DNA of 64,000 nucleotides from positions 186,001 through 250,000 of the forward strand of contig NZ_BPQD01000001.1 in assembly GCF_022179065.1 (NCBI RefSeq), written 5' to 3'. The translations under genes and the position numbers were made by a program. Each line of letters begins with the position of its first letter. Position 1 is the stretch's first letter. This document shows, piece by piece, positions 25,749 through 35,316 of this stretch. This DNA is from Methylobacterium adhaesivum. GTDB lineage: Bacteria > Pseudomonadota > Alphaproteobacteria > Rhizobiales > Beijerinckiaceae. The notes below the pieces were generated by a model. It was not told where the DNA came from, did no database searches, and saw only the letters and a list, made by a program, of their open reading frames with translations.

Positions 25749-26465
25749 TCAGCGCAGGCGCGCCGGGGCCTCGGGCGGGGCTACGAGCGTGCGCCGGCTC
25801 AGGCCCTTGTGGACGTGGACCATGAGGGCGATGCCGAAGAGCGGCGTGAGCAGGTTGAGCACCGGCACCACCATGAGGCCGGCCAACAGGGCGCCGGCCG
25901 ATAGCGTGGTCAGGCCGAAATGGCGGCGCATGGCGCCCGCCTCGTCGAGGGGCCGGAAGCGCCCGGCGGCCAGTTCGAAATACTCGCGCGACAGCAGGTA
26001 GGCGTTGGCGCCGAAGAAGGCGACGAGGTTCACGCCCGGCACGAAGAACAGGATCAGGGCGACGAGGTTCACGAGGAGGGCGAGGCCGGCGAAGCGCACG
26101 GCGTAAAGCATCGCCCGGCCGAGCGGCAGGGCGGTGCCCGGGGGATCGTTCGGAAAATCCGTACGCTCGACGATGGCGGCGGCATCGTCGAGGAAGAAGC
26201 CCGCCACCAGGATCGAAATGGCCGGCATCACGTAGGCGAGGCCGACGAACAGGCCCGCGCCCGCGAAGAACACCGCCAGGGTGTCGAGGAAGGGATAGTC
26301 CACCGAGAGGTGATGCTGGGACAGGAACCAGTTGATCGCCCGGGTGAGCACGGCCCAGACCACCACGAGGAGGCCCACCGTGAGCCCGAGGGACTTCCAC
26401 AGGATCGCCCGGAGGGGGGCTGAGAAGACCTGTCGGATAGCAGCGAAGGCGGCCTTGAACAGCAT
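25749..26465 (-). CDS. EI24-domain membrane protein (CysZ-like)
   Basis: This 238-residue protein has the EI24/CysZ architecture: an N-terminal amphipathic segment (MLFKAAFAAIRQVFS), four or so long hydrophobic segments, and a conserved ARFLNLV-type region seen here as YAVRFAGLALLVNLVALILF followed by FFVPGVN. E. coli CysZ imports sulfate, but most alphaproteobacterial members are uncharacterised. The sulfate transporter genes lie 6 kb away and are not linked. The ATG at 26465 gives the normal N-terminus. Confidence 0.82.
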   Translation of the reverse strand: MLFKAAFAAIRQVFSAPLRAILWKSLGLTVGLLVVVWAVLTRAINWFLSQHHLSVDYPFLDTLAVFFAGAGLFVGLAYVMPAISILVAGFFLDDAAAIVERTDFPNDPPGTALPLGRAMLYAVRFAGLALLVNLVALILFFVPGVNLVAFFGANAYLLSREYFELAAGRFRPLDEAGAMRRHFGLTTLSAGALLAGLMVVPVLNLLTPLFGIALMVHVHKGLSRRTLVAPPEAPARLR

Positions 26466-26672
26466 GACCGTTGCGAATCCCGTGGTCGGATCGGATGATC
26501 GCGCGCGCCCCCGCCGCCCGTTCGTCCGAGGTTTTGGCGGCAGGCGCGGGCGGACGCAAGGCCCTCCTGCACCCAAGGGTATTCCCGTGGCGGTCCGTTT
26601 CGCCGCGCGGCTCGGCGCAGCCTTTGGCCGCCCGGACCGTTGGCGACGGAACGTCCCACCGGAGCGAATGCC

Positions 26673-27641
26673 ATGCGGTTTCGGATCCTCCTCCCGGCGA
26701 TGGCTGCCCTGGCGGCGATCCCGTGCGGCGTCATCGTGTCTTCGGGGGCCGCCCACGACATCGGCGGCGCGGGACGCTGGACCAAGGCCGCGCCGGCCCC
26801 CGCACCGCGCTCGGAGGTAGCCGTCGCCGAGATGGCGGGCCGGGCCTACGTGATTGGCGATTACAACGGTGCCACCGGGCTCCTGATCCATGATCCGGCC
26901 ACGGGCGCGTGGCGGACGGGGGCCGCCTTCCCCACGCCGATCCACCACGCCATGGCGGCGGGGTTCGGGAACACCCTCTACGTCTTCGGCGGCTACGGCC
27001 CCGGTTGGCAGGCGAGCGACCGGGTGTGGGCCTACGATCCGAAGGCCGATGCCTGGCAGCCACGGGCGCCGATGCCGACGGTGCGGGCGGCGGGCGGGGC
27101 GGCGGTGATCAGGGAGCGCATCCACGTGGTCGGCGGCAGCGTCTCGGGGGGCGCCAATACGTCCGGCCACGCCGTCTACGATCCGGCGCGGGACCGGTGG
27201 AGCACGGCCGCCCCCCTGCCGACCCGGCGCGACCATCTCGCGGTCCAAGCCGTGGACGGACAGCTCCTCGCCATCGGCGGCCGGGTCGACGGCGATCCGG
27301 GGCGCAACCTCGCGGTCACCGAACGCTACGATCCCGTCACCGACGCCTGGCGGACGGGTGCCCCGATGCCGACGGCCCGGAGCGGATCCGCCTCGGCGGT
27401 CCTCGGCGGCCGGGTGTTCGTCATGGGCGGCGAATCCGGCACCCGCACCTTCGGCGCCGTCGAGGCGTACGATCCCGCCCGGGATGCCTGGACCACACAC
27501 GCGCCGCTGCCGACGCCACGCCACGGCTTCGGCGCCATCGTGTGGGACGGGCGCATCCACACCCTCGTGGGCAGCCCGACGCCGGGGGGCGACCGCTCCG
27601 GCCTCGTCGAGGTGTTCGATCCGGACAGGGCGGTCCGCTGA
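26673..27641 (+). CDS. secreted kelch-repeat beta-propeller protein
   Basis: This 322-residue protein has a signal peptide (about residues 1-27) followed by about six kelch units. Each has the pattern of paired Gly, then YDPxxDxW: examples are VWAYDPKADAWQPRAPMP, AVYDPARDRWSTAAPLP and RYDPVTDAWRTGAPMP. It should fold as a periplasmic beta-propeller that binds protein or sugar. Related N-acetylneuraminate epimerases use this fold, but no sialic acid genes are present. The ATG 26673 was chosen as it opens the signal peptide. The repeated codons cause local direct repeats in the DNA. Confidence 0.88.
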   Translation: MRFRILLPAMAALAAIPCGVIVSSGAAHDIGGAGRWTKAAPAPAPRSEVAVAEMAGRAYVIGDYNGATGLLIHDPATGAWRTGAAFPTPIHHAMAAGFGNTLYVFGGYGPGWQASDRVWAYDPKADAWQPRAPMPTVRAAGGAAVIRERIHVVGGSVSGGANTSGHAVYDPARDRWSTAAPLPTRRDHLAVQAVDGQLLAIGGRVDGDPGRNLAVTERYDPVTDAWRTGAPMPTARSGSASAVLGGRVFVMGGESGTRTFGAVEAYDPARDAWTTHAPLPTPRHGFGAIVWDGRIHTLVGSPTPGGDRSGLVEVFDPDRAVR

Positions 27642-27711
27642 GAAACTTTCCCCCTTGCGGCCGCTCCGGTCTTTGTTAGGCCGACCCACCGCCCGAGCCC
27701 CGGATTCCAGC

Positions 27712-29037
27712 ATGCGCACGACGCGACCCGAGCACGACCGCCTGCCGCCCAGCATCGCGCCGCGCCTCGGACCCCTGCCGGCCGAGCCGGAGGTGATCGT
27801 CATCGGGGCGGGGGCGGCCGGGATTGCGGCGGCGCGCGAACTGCATCAGGCCGGGATCGCCGTCGCCGTGCTGGAGGCACGGGGCCGCGTCGGAGGCCGG
27901 GTGGCGACGGCGACCTTGCGCGGCCACCCCGTCGATCTCGGCGCCCATTGGCTTCATGCCGGCCCGATCAATCCCCTGGTCCGCCTCGGCGAGGCCCGCG
28001 GCGAGCCCCTGCGGATCGCCGCGCAGGAAGGCCATGTCCGGGTCGGGCGTCGCCCCGGCCGGCCGGCCGAGGCCGCCGCCCTCGCCCGGGCCTTCACGGC
28101 GGCGGATCGGGCCATGAGCGATGGCGCCGCGCGGGGCGGCCCGGACCGGCCCGCCGCCAGCGCCGTTCCGCCGGGGCTCGGCCCCTTCGGCCGCCGGGTG
28201 GAACGGGTCCACGGCCTCGTCTCGGGCCGGCCCCTGGACGAGGTCTCCCTGCAGGACTTCCCGAGCATGGAGTACGGCGACAACCGCTTCATCGCCGGGG
28301 GCTACGGCGGCTACCTCGCCCGCCTCGCGCAGGGCCTGCCCATCGCCCTCAACGATCCGGTGACGGGGATCGACTGGACCGGCCAAAGCGTCCGTGTCGC
28401 CCGCGCTGCCGGCCCGGCCCTCACGGCGAAGGCCGTGATCGTGACGATCCCCACCATGGTCCTGCGGCGTGCCGCCCTGTTCACCCCGGTGCTTCCACCC
28501 GCCATCGCCGCCGCCATCGCGGGATTCACCACCGGTGTCTACGAACACGCGGTGCTCCACTGGCCCTCCTGCCCGTTCCGGGGAGCCGACCGCCTCGCCA
28601 CCCTTGTCGGCGGGCAACACCCCGTCCCGGGGCTCCTCACCCGCATCGACGGCACGCCATTCCACTACTTTGAGCTCGACGCCCCGATGGCGATGGCCCT
28701 CGACGCGCGGCGGGCCGGCCCCGACGGGGTCCGGCGCCTCGTCCGGCGGGCACTGGTGCAGCATTTCGGGGGACGTGCCCTCCACGACCTTTCCATCCCG
28801 ATCGTCAGCGAATGGCGTCACGATCCGTGGTCGCGCGGCTCGTGGGCCGTGGTCCCACCCGGCCATACCGGCGCCCGCCAGGCCCTGCAGGCCCCCGTGG
28901 GCGAGCGGATCTGGTTCGCCGGCGAGGCCCTGTCGCGCCTGCAATGGGGGACGGCCGGAGGCGCCTACGCCGAAGGTCTGCGCGCGGCCGGAGCGGTCGC
29001 CGCCCATCTGCGAGGTCGGGGGACCGGCGGGAGCTGA
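27712..29037 (+). CDS. flavin monoamine oxidase-like FAD oxidoreductase
   Basis: This 441-residue protein has the amine oxidase fold. The FAD loop VIVIGAGAAGIAAARELHQA and GRVGGRV are at the N-terminus, and the C-terminal FAD-contacting motif WFAGEALSRLQWGTAGGAY is intact. Family members oxidise amines or polyamines. It has no signal peptide, although the first 25 residues precede the FAD domain. The substrate cannot be named; the upstream kelch gene (70 bases away) is on the same strand and may be cotranscribed. Confidence 0.87.
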   Translation: MRTTRPEHDRLPPSIAPRLGPLPAEPEVIVIGAGAAGIAAARELHQAGIAVAVLEARGRVGGRVATATLRGHPVDLGAHWLHAGPINPLVRLGEARGEPLRIAAQEGHVRVGRRPGRPAEAAALARAFTAADRAMSDGAARGGPDRPAASAVPPGLGPFGRRVERVHGLVSGRPLDEVSLQDFPSMEYGDNRFIAGGYGGYLARLAQGLPIALNDPVTGIDWTGQSVRVARAAGPALTAKAVIVTIPTMVLRRAALFTPVLPPAIAAAIAGFTTGVYEHAVLHWPSCPFRGADRLATLVGGQHPVPGLLTRIDGTPFHYFELDAPMAMALDARRAGPDGVRRLVRRALVQHFGGRALHDLSIPIVSEWRHDPWSRGSWAVVPPGHTGARQALQAPVGERIWFAGEALSRLQWGTAGGAYAEGLRAAGAVAAHLRGRGTGGS

Positions 29038-29110
29038 GTCGAGGGGTCCGGATGGATTGTGGGACGGTTCGCAAACGCCGTCGCCCCGCCCTTCACTCCC
29101 GGTCCTGCCC

Positions 29111-29346
29111 TCACTCCAGGTTCAGCACATCGCGTAAGGGGAACGTCGCGCACACAACGTCGTTCTCGTCCGTGATCTCGAAAATTTGACCATTCACCTT
29201 GCCGCCCGCCCGAAGTTTCGACGCGAGAATATCGCGTGCGGCGAGGGTGGCTTCGTGAAGGGCGGCCTCGATGTCCGGCAGGACGCTTCCCTCCTCGTCT
29301 TCGAGAAGGCATCACCATCACGAATGTTCATGAAGTAGCGCGGCAT
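29111..29346 (-). pseudogene. frameshifted DUF6894-type gene
   Basis: Read from the ATG at 29346, the frame starts MPRYFMNIRDGDAF, then loses register at the TTCTCGAAGACGAGG stretch. In the neighbouring frame the expected family sequence continues as EDEEGSVLPDIEAALHEA and ends at FEITDENDVVCATFPLRDVL, with a stop at 29111. The total is 236 bases, one short of a whole number of codons, so a one-base loss near 29304-29308 explains it. The intact protein would have about 78 residues. DUF6894 proteins are small, of unknown function, and abundant in Methylobacterium. It could be a true pseudogene or a sequencing error. Confidence 0.82.
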
Positions 29347-29526
29347 GCGCATCAACGCAGTCGAGCTGTTCCCGTTGCCGTACGGGAGCGTGCATGCCGA
29401 GCGAATAGTTTTGAGATTACAGGCGAAAAGCGTTCTTCTCACGCCCGAGCGATGACCTTCGCCGGCTCAATCGTAGGCAGGTCATCCGCCGGATCCCGCC
29501 ATGGGCGGCCGCGACGGGAACGGCCC

Positions 29527-31968
29527 TCAGGCCGCCACGTCCGTCTCCTGATCGTCGCGGAAGACCTCCGCGAACCGGCTTGGTAGCGTCGCGACGAGAC
29601 CCTTGACGGCGTGGTCCGGCCGACCGGGGCTGAATAGGAAGCCCTGAATGTCGTCACACCCGCGGGCCCGGAGCATGATCGCCTGCTCGACGGTCTCGAC
29701 ACCCTCGGCCGTGACGGTGATGGACAGCTTGGCCGCGAGCGTCAGGATCGCCTCGATGATCGCAAGGCATTCGTGCCGCGTGCCCATGTCCTTGATGAAC
29801 GAACGGTCGATCTTGATCTTATCGACGGGGAACCGGATCAGGTAGCTCAGGGACGAATACCCCGTGCCGAAATCGTCGAGGGCGATGCGGACGCCGAGGG
29901 CGCGCAATTCCCTGAAATTCGAGATGGTCGTGGCGTTCATCTCGAGGAACACCGACTCTGTGATCTCGAGTTCAAGGCGGTCGGGCGCGAGGCCGCTGGC
30001 CTCCAGGGCCTGGAACACATCGAGGACGAGGTCGGCGTTTCGGAACTGGATCGGCGAGATGTTGACGGCGATGCGGATGGATTCCGGCCACAGCGCGGCC
30101 TCCCTGCAGGCCTGATGCAACACCCATCGTCCGATCGATCCGATCAGTCCCGATGCCTCGGCGACGGGAATGAAGTCGGCCGGCGAGACCGGACCGCCGG
30201 GATCGCGGCTCCAGCGCAGCAAGGCTTCGAAGCAACGCACCTCGCCCCGTTCGAGACCAACGAGGGGCTGGTAATGAAGGCTCAGCTCTCCCTGGGCGAT
30301 GGCGCGCTTGAGATCGACCTCGAGGTCGCGGCGCTTGAGCACCGAAGTCTCGAGGTCAGGAGTGAATTCCGACACTTCGCCCCGGCCCGCGGCCTTTGCG
30401 CGATACAGGGCGAGGTCCGCCCGGCCCAGCAAGGCCTCGGGCGTGTTGGCATCGTTCGGCGCGAGGGCGATGCCGACGCTGACGCCGATCTCAACCTGCA
30501 CGCCATCGATCACGTAGGGCACGCTCAGCCGCTCGATCGCCGCGCGGGCCAGGGCGAGGGCATCGTCGCCATCGATGCACGGCAGCAGAATAGCGAACTC
30601 GTCACCGCCGAGGCGCGCGACGAGGCCGTTCGGTTGCACCAGCCCACTCAGCCGGTCCGCCACACGGGTCAGCAGGGCGTCGCCCAAGGCGTGCCCGAAG
30701 GTGTCGTTGACGATCTTGAAGCCGTCGAGATCGAGGTAGAGCAGGGCGCAAGGCACGCCCGTCCGCTCCGCCCGCTCGCATTCCATGGAGGCCAAGTCCT
30801 GGAAGAGGGCCCGGTTCGCGAGGCCCGTCAGGAAATCGTAGTTTGCCAGATGGGCGATCTGCGCCTCAGATTCGCGCGCGGCGGTGATATCGACACCGAC
30901 CCCGCGAAAGCCGAGGAAGCGACCCGAGCCGTCGTGGAGCGGCTTGCCGCTCAGGCGCCACCACTGCACCGCCCCCGCGACGCAGACTTCCACGACGCGT
31001 TCGCGGAAGGCCTTGCGCTCGGCCACGAGGGCGACGACTTCGACCGCCCCTTCGCTCAGGACGGCGTTCGCCTTGCCGCCCTCGGCTCCGAAGGCCCGCT
31101 CGTCCCGGAACAGACTTTCGAGGGAGGCCCCGAGAAGTCGCGCCGCCGGAATCCCGGAGATCTGGACGAGCCGTTGCGACACGTTCTGAAGCCTGCCGTC
31201 CCGATCGGTCTCCCACAGCCATTCGCTGGCATTCTCGGTGAAATCGTTGAGGAGGAGGCTGATGGTTTCGCTCTGCTCCGCGAGCTGAACCCGATCGGCG
31301 ATGCGCAGCGTCGAAAACCGCCCGATGCGTCGGGTGTTGGACAGGATCGACCAGACGAAAAGAGCGAGCAGGAGAGCCAGGACCTCAGAAGGATCGTCGC
31401 CACGCGACGCCAAAGCCACGAAGCAACCCGCCGCCACGGGAACGATGAACCGGCTCGCCACATGGCGGATCGGACCCAGCGCATAGGGAGTCGTCAGCAG
31501 CCCGACGCAGAGGGCAATGATGTAGTTTCTCTCATCGGCATCGGCGTGGCCATACAGCACGACCGGAAACGTTCCCCAGGCGAGACCGAGTGTCAGGACC
31601 AGTCCGCTGATCACTCTCTGCTTCGTCATCACCTGCGCCAGGGATGCCCGCGCGCGGCGCTGGAATCGCATGCCCGCGATGGAGACGAGGGCCAGCGACA
31701 GGACGACGGTGAACAGGGACAACAGATAAGCGGTCGGAGCCCTGCCCCAGAACAGGATCAGGACCATGACGGCCACGATCACCTGGACTAGGACGATGTG
31801 CATCCCGAGGTGCAGCGTCTCGTCGAGTTGGCCCACAGCGATGGCGATGCGGTTGCGGTCGGAGGCCGCCGTTCCATGCGTGGCGTCGGCGGGTCCCTCG
31901 TCGGCTTGGTCGTCCCCGGTCGTTCCACGAACGAGATTGGCCGGGAAACCTTTTGGGGGACTCAGCAT
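29527..31968 (-). CDS. membrane PAS-GGDEF-EAL cyclic di-GMP turnover protein
   Basis: This large protein (813 residues from the ATG at 31968) has an N-terminal block of about six membrane spans, a PAS domain (about residues 215-340, beginning LLNDFTENASEWLWETDRDG), a GGDEF domain with intact GGDEF, and an EAL domain. EAL motifs are complete: EALLRW, NISPIQF, LEITES, DDFGTGYSSLSYL, KIDRSFI, TAEGVET and QGFLFS. It could both make and degrade cyclic di-GMP, with the membrane part sensing a signal. The start is uncertain: a GTG at 32019 is also possible and no strong ribosome site is seen. It is divergent from sbp. Confidence 0.9.
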   Translation of the reverse strand: MLSPPKGFPANLVRGTTGDDQADEGPADATHGTAASDRNRIAIAVGQLDETLHLGMHIVLVQVIVAVMVLILFWGRAPTAYLLSLFTVVLSLALVSIAGMRFQRRARASLAQVMTKQRVISGLVLTLGLAWGTFPVVLYGHADADERNYIIALCVGLLTTPYALGPIRHVASRFIVPVAAGCFVALASRGDDPSEVLALLLALFVWSILSNTRRIGRFSTLRIADRVQLAEQSETISLLLNDFTENASEWLWETDRDGRLQNVSQRLVQISGIPAARLLGASLESLFRDERAFGAEGGKANAVLSEGAVEVVALVAERKAFRERVVEVCVAGAVQWWRLSGKPLHDGSGRFLGFRGVGVDITAARESEAQIAHLANYDFLTGLANRALFQDLASMECERAERTGVPCALLYLDLDGFKIVNDTFGHALGDALLTRVADRLSGLVQPNGLVARLGGDEFAILLPCIDGDDALALARAAIERLSVPYVIDGVQVEIGVSVGIALAPNDANTPEALLGRADLALYRAKAAGRGEVSEFTPDLETSVLKRRDLEVDLKRAIAQGELSLHYQPLVGLERGEVRCFEALLRWSRDPGGPVSPADFIPVAEASGLIGSIGRWVLHQACREAALWPESIRIAVNISPIQFRNADLVLDVFQALEASGLAPDRLELEITESVFLEMNATTISNFRELRALGVRIALDDFGTGYSSLSYLIRFPVDKIKIDRSFIKDMGTRHECLAIIEAILTLAAKLSITVTAEGVETVEQAIMLRARGCDDIQGFLFSPGRPDHAVKGLVATLPSRFAEVFRDDQETDVAA

Positions 31969-32396
31969 TCTGGGAGTGCCGCTCGCTTGATACGTCCAGG
32001 CTGCATCAGAACGCAGCACGCACGTTAGAACCTTATCATTTGAGGGTTCGTTAATGTGCGGTCCCGATCCAGTCCGTCCTGCCTAGATGCCGGCTTTCCC
32101 GCATCGGATATTCAAGATCGACGGTCCGCCTCGGTTTAAAAATGTTCTTCTTGAAGAACGAACCGATAGAGAAGAGATCCACTCTCGATCGAGCAAATGG
32201 GAAAACAGGTTTCTCTGTCCTGACCCCCTCTTCTCGAAAGGGCGGGAAATCGGATATCTCACGACCCTGGTCTTTCCCCATGCTGGCCACCTGTCGGTTG
32301 ACAACGTTCGTTATATCGAACGAAAACCGCATCGCAGGCGCGCAGAGCCGTGATCGCGCCGACGATCCTGCGCCGCCCGTTCTCGAGAGGTGACCG
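31969..32396. other. 428-bp divergent regulatory region between GGDEF-EAL gene and sbp
   Basis: This region is visibly richer in A/T than its surroundings. It holds two tight palindromes, GTTCTTC-tt-GAAGAAC at 32144-32159 and CGTTCG-ttatat-CGAACG at 32305-32322, and a TTGACA at 32298-32303 that overlaps the latter's left flank. The second palindrome lies about 75 bases ahead of sbp, a suitable place for an operator of the sulfate transport operon. No coding frame is supported. Confidence 0.55.
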
Positions 32397-33428
32397 ATGC
32401 CGAGCCCGACCTATCCGACCCGACGGAGCCTGGCCCTGTCCGCTTGCCTGGCCGCCGTCCTCGTGCTGTCCGGACCGGCCCGGGCCGACAGCGAATTGCT
32501 CAACGTGTCCTATGATCCGACGCGCGAGCTCTACAAGGACATCAACGCCGCCTTCAGTGCGGATTGGAAGGCCAAGACCGGCGAGACCGTGACCGTGCGC
32601 GCCTCCCACGGCGGCTCGGGCTCGCAGGCCCGCACGGTGATCGACGGCATTCCGGCCGATGTCGTGACCCTCGGCATCCCGTCCGACATCGACGCCATCG
32701 CCAAGCTCTCCAAGAAGATCCCGGCCGACTGGCGCACCAAGCTCCCCAACGAGGGACTGCCCTACACCTCGACGGTGGTGTTCCTCGTGCGCAAAGGCAA
32801 CCCGAAGGGCGTCAAGGACTGGGGCGACCTCGTCAAGCCGGACGTCAAGGTCATCACCCCGAACCCGAAGACCTCGGCGGGCGGCCGCTGGAACTTCCTC
32901 GCCGCCTGGGGCTACGCCTACGAGAAGGACGGCAAGGACGCCGACAAGGCCAACGCCTTCGTGGGCAGCCTCTACAAGAACGTGCCCGTCCTCGACACGG
33001 GCGCGCGCGGCTCCACGGTGACCTTCGCCCAGCGGGGCCTCGGCGACGTGCTGCCGACCTGGGAGAACGAAGCCTACCTCGTGTTCGACGAGTTCGGTCG
33101 CGACAAGTTCGACGTGGTGGTGCCGCCGACCTCCATCTATGCCGAGCCGCCCGTGGCCCTGGTGGAGGGGAATGTCGATAAGAAGGGAACCCGCAAACAG
33201 GCCGAGGCTTATCTGCAGTTCCTCTATTCGGACGCCGCCCAGGCGATCTTCGCCAAGCACCATTACCGGCCGCTCAACCGCGCGGCCGCCAAGCCCGAGG
33301 ACCTCGCTCAGCTGCCCGAGGTGAAGCTGTTCAAGATCGAGGATCTCCAGGGCAGCTGGGACGATATCCAGAAGAAGAATTTCGACAATGGCGGCCTGTT
33401 CGACCAGCTGAGCAAAGCCGGACGCTAA
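32397..33428 (+). CDS. sbp: sulfate ABC transporter substrate-binding protein
   Basis: This 343-residue periplasmic protein binds sulfate (or thiosulfate) for the CysTWA transporter. A signal peptide ends at ARA (residue 30). The Sbp/CysP hallmarks are NVSYDPTRELYKDINAAF, the ligand-region HGGSGSQARTV, and NPKTSAGGRWNFLAAWGYA. The ATG has GAGAGG eight bases upstream. Three hairpins separate it from cysT, which would allow more of this binding protein to be made than of the membrane parts. Confidence 0.95.
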   Translation: MPSPTYPTRRSLALSACLAAVLVLSGPARADSELLNVSYDPTRELYKDINAAFSADWKAKTGETVTVRASHGGSGSQARTVIDGIPADVVTLGIPSDIDAIAKLSKKIPADWRTKLPNEGLPYTSTVVFLVRKGNPKGVKDWGDLVKPDVKVITPNPKTSAGGRWNFLAAWGYAYEKDGKDADKANAFVGSLYKNVPVLDTGARGSTVTFAQRGLGDVLPTWENEAYLVFDEFGRDKFDVVVPPTSIYAEPPVALVEGNVDKKGTRKQAEAYLQFLYSDAAQAIFAKHHYRPLNRAAAKPEDLAQLPEVKLFKIEDLQGSWDDIQKKNFDNGGLFDQLSKAGR

Positions 33429-33530
33429 AGCATCGTCCCGAAAGGCGGCCTCCGGCTTTCGGGAAAAAGACGATGCGAAAACAGGCACTTCAGAGCATCG
33501 TCCCGAATACGGTATTCGGGACGATGCTCT
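33429..33530. repeat. tandem palindromic repeats, family A (copies 2 and 3)
   Basis: The first hairpin pairs 33429-33444 with 33456-33476, with a five-A insertion in the right arm. The second is a perfect 19-base inverted repeat, 33492-33510 and 33512-33530, around a single central base. Both share the AGCATCGTCCCGAA core with 23977-24019. They lie between sbp and cysT inside the operon, so they likely act as RNA hairpins. Confidence 0.85.
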
Positions 33531-33540
33531 AGCGGCTCGG

Positions 33541-33562
33541 CCCTCCCCCACGACGGGGAGGG
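33541..33562. repeat. hairpin ahead of cysT
   Basis: CCCTCCCC and GGGGAGGG form an 8-base stem around a 6-base loop, 27 bases before the cysT start. The stem resembles the arms of repeat family B but the loop differs. It is the third hairpin in the sbp-cysT spacer. Confidence 0.6.
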
Positions 33563-33589
33563 TTCGAGGATCCATCCAGGACGGACCCC

Positions 33590-34444
33590 ATGGAACCACC
33601 CCTGCGCCCGAGACGGCGGTTTCGCCAGCCGAGCGTCCTTCCCGGCTTCGGCCTGACGCTCGGCTACACCCTGACCTGCCTCGGGCTCATCGTGCTCCTG
33701 CCGCTCGCCGCCCTCGTGGTGCGCGCGTCGGGGCTCGGGCTCTCAGGCATCTGGGAGGTCGCCACCGATCCGCGGGTGGCCTCGGCCCTGCGCGTGAGCT
33801 TCGGCGTCTCGGCGCTCGCGGCCCTCACCGCCTCGATCTTCGGCTTCCTCATCGCCTGGGTGCTCACCCGGTACGAGTTTCCCGGCCGCAGAATCGTCGA
33901 CGCGGTGGTGGATCTGCCCTTCGCTCTGCCCACCGCCGTCGCCGGCATCGCGCTGGCCTCCCTCTACGCCCCCAACGGCCTCGTCGGGGCGCAGCTCGCC
34001 AAGCTCGGCATCGAGGCCGCCTACACGCCCGTCGGCATCTACATCGCCATGGTGTTCATCGGCCTGCCCTTCGCCGTGCGGACCGTGCAGCCCCTCATCG
34101 TGGAGATCGACCGGGAGATCGAGGAGGCCTCCGCCACCCTCGGGGCGGGGCGCCTGCACACCCTGACCCGGGTGGTGCTGCCGCCCCTGATTCCAGCCGT
34201 GCTCACGGGCTTCGCCCTCGCCTTCGCCCGCGGCGTCGGCGAGTACGGCTCCATCATCTTCATCGCCGGCAACCTGCCCTACGTCTCCGAGATCGCGCCG
34301 CTCCTCATCGTGATCAAGCTCTCCGAGTTCGACTACGGCGGCGCCTGCGCCATCGCGACGATCATGCTCGGCATCTCGTTCGTCACCCTGCTCGCCATCA
34401 ATCTGATCCAGGCCTGGAGCCGTCGGAGATTCGGCTATGTCTGA
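33590..34444 (+). CDS. cysT: sulfate ABC transporter permease CysT
   Basis: This 284-residue inner-membrane permease (also called CysU) pairs with CysW to form the sulfate channel. It has about six membrane spans and the EAA loop that docks the ATPase, seen as [20 protein letters not shown] followed by [11 protein letters not shown]. The sequence [17 protein letters not shown] is typical of the CysT/CysW group. Its last eight bases overlap cysW, so translation is coupled. Confidence 0.95.
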   Translation: MEPPLRPRRRFRQPSVLPGFGLTLGYTLTCLGLIVLLPLAALVVRASGLGLSGIWEVATDPRVASALRVSFGVSALAALTASIFGFLIAWVLTRYEFPGRRIVDAVVDLPFALPTAVAGIALASLYAPNGLVGAQLAKLGIEAAYTPVGIYIAMVFIGLPFAVRTVQPLIVEIDREIEEASATLGAGRLHTLTRVVLPPLIPAVLTGFALAFARGVGEYGSIIFIAGNLPYVSEIAPLLIVIKLSEFDYGGACAIATIMLGISFVTLLAINLIQAWSRRRFGYV

Positions 34445-35312
34445 GATCGCAACCGAACTGCCCCGGCAGCAGCCGGCCAGCGTCGTCACGGAGGGCGGCC
34501 TCGTGCGCGGCCTCCTCATCGCCGTGGCCATCGTCTTCCTCGCCTTGTTCCTCGTGCTGCCCCTGGCGACGGTGTTCGCTCAGGCCCTCGCCAAGGGTTG
34601 GGACGCGTACATCGCCGCCTTCCACGAGCCCGACGCCCAATCGGCCATCCGCCTCACCCTGATCACGGCGGCCATCGCCGTGCCGTTCAACCTCGTCTTC
34701 GGCATCATGGCGTCCTGGGCCATCGCCAAGTTCGAGTTCACGGGCAAGAACCTCCTCGTCACCCTCATCGACCTGCCGTTCTCGGTCTCGCCCGTGGTCT
34801 CGGGCCTGATCTACGTGCTCGTGTTCGGCTCCCAGGGGCTGCTGGGCCCGTGGCTGCTGGATCACGACATCCAGATCATCTTCGCGCTTCCCGGCATCGT
34901 GCTGGCGACGATCTTCGTCACCTTCCCGTTCGTCGCCCGGCAGCTCATTCCGCTGATGCAGGAGCAGGGCACCGCCGAGGAGGAAGCCGCGTTGACCCTC
35001 GGAGCGTCGGGCTGGCACGCCTTCCGGACGGTGACGCTGCCCAACATCCGCTGGGGGCTCCTCTACAGCGTGCTCCTCTGCAACGCCCGCGCGATGGGTG
35101 AATTCGGCGCGGTCTCGGTGGTCTCGGGCCACATCCGCGGCCTGACCAACACGCTGCCGCTCCACGTGGAGATCCTCTACAATGAGTACAACTTCGTTGC
35201 CTCTTTCGCCGTCGCCTCCCTCCTTGCCGGCCTCGCTCTCGTCACCCTCGGCCTCAAGTCGCTCCTCGAATGGCGCTACGCCGGCGACATCGCGGCGTCC
35301 GGGCGGCATTGA
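34437..35312 (+). CDS. cysW: sulfate ABC transporter permease CysW
   Basis: This 291-residue permease is the second membrane half of the sulfate transporter. The EAA loop reads [19 protein letters not shown] and is followed by [14 protein letters not shown]; the CysW signature [20 protein letters not shown] is present. It has six predicted spans. The ATG overlaps the end of cysT, and cysA starts four bases after its stop. Confidence 0.95.
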   Translation: MSEIATELPRQQPASVVTEGGLVRGLLIAVAIVFLALFLVLPLATVFAQALAKGWDAYIAAFHEPDAQSAIRLTLITAAIAVPFNLVFGIMASWAIAKFEFTGKNLLVTLIDLPFSVSPVVSGLIYVLVFGSQGLLGPWLLDHDIQIIFALPGIVLATIFVTFPFVARQLIPLMQEQGTAEEEAALTLGASGWHAFRTVTLPNIRWGLLYSVLLCNARAMGEFGAVSVVSGHIRGLTNTLPLHVEILYNEYNFVASFAVASLLAGLALVTLGLKSLLEWRYAGDIAASGRH

Positions 35313-35316
35313 GCCC

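Noticed and set aside
32144-32159. Transcription terminator ahead of sbp
   Set aside because: The GTTCTTC/GAAGAAC stem is A/T-rich and has no following T-run, so a regulatory palindrome is more likely.
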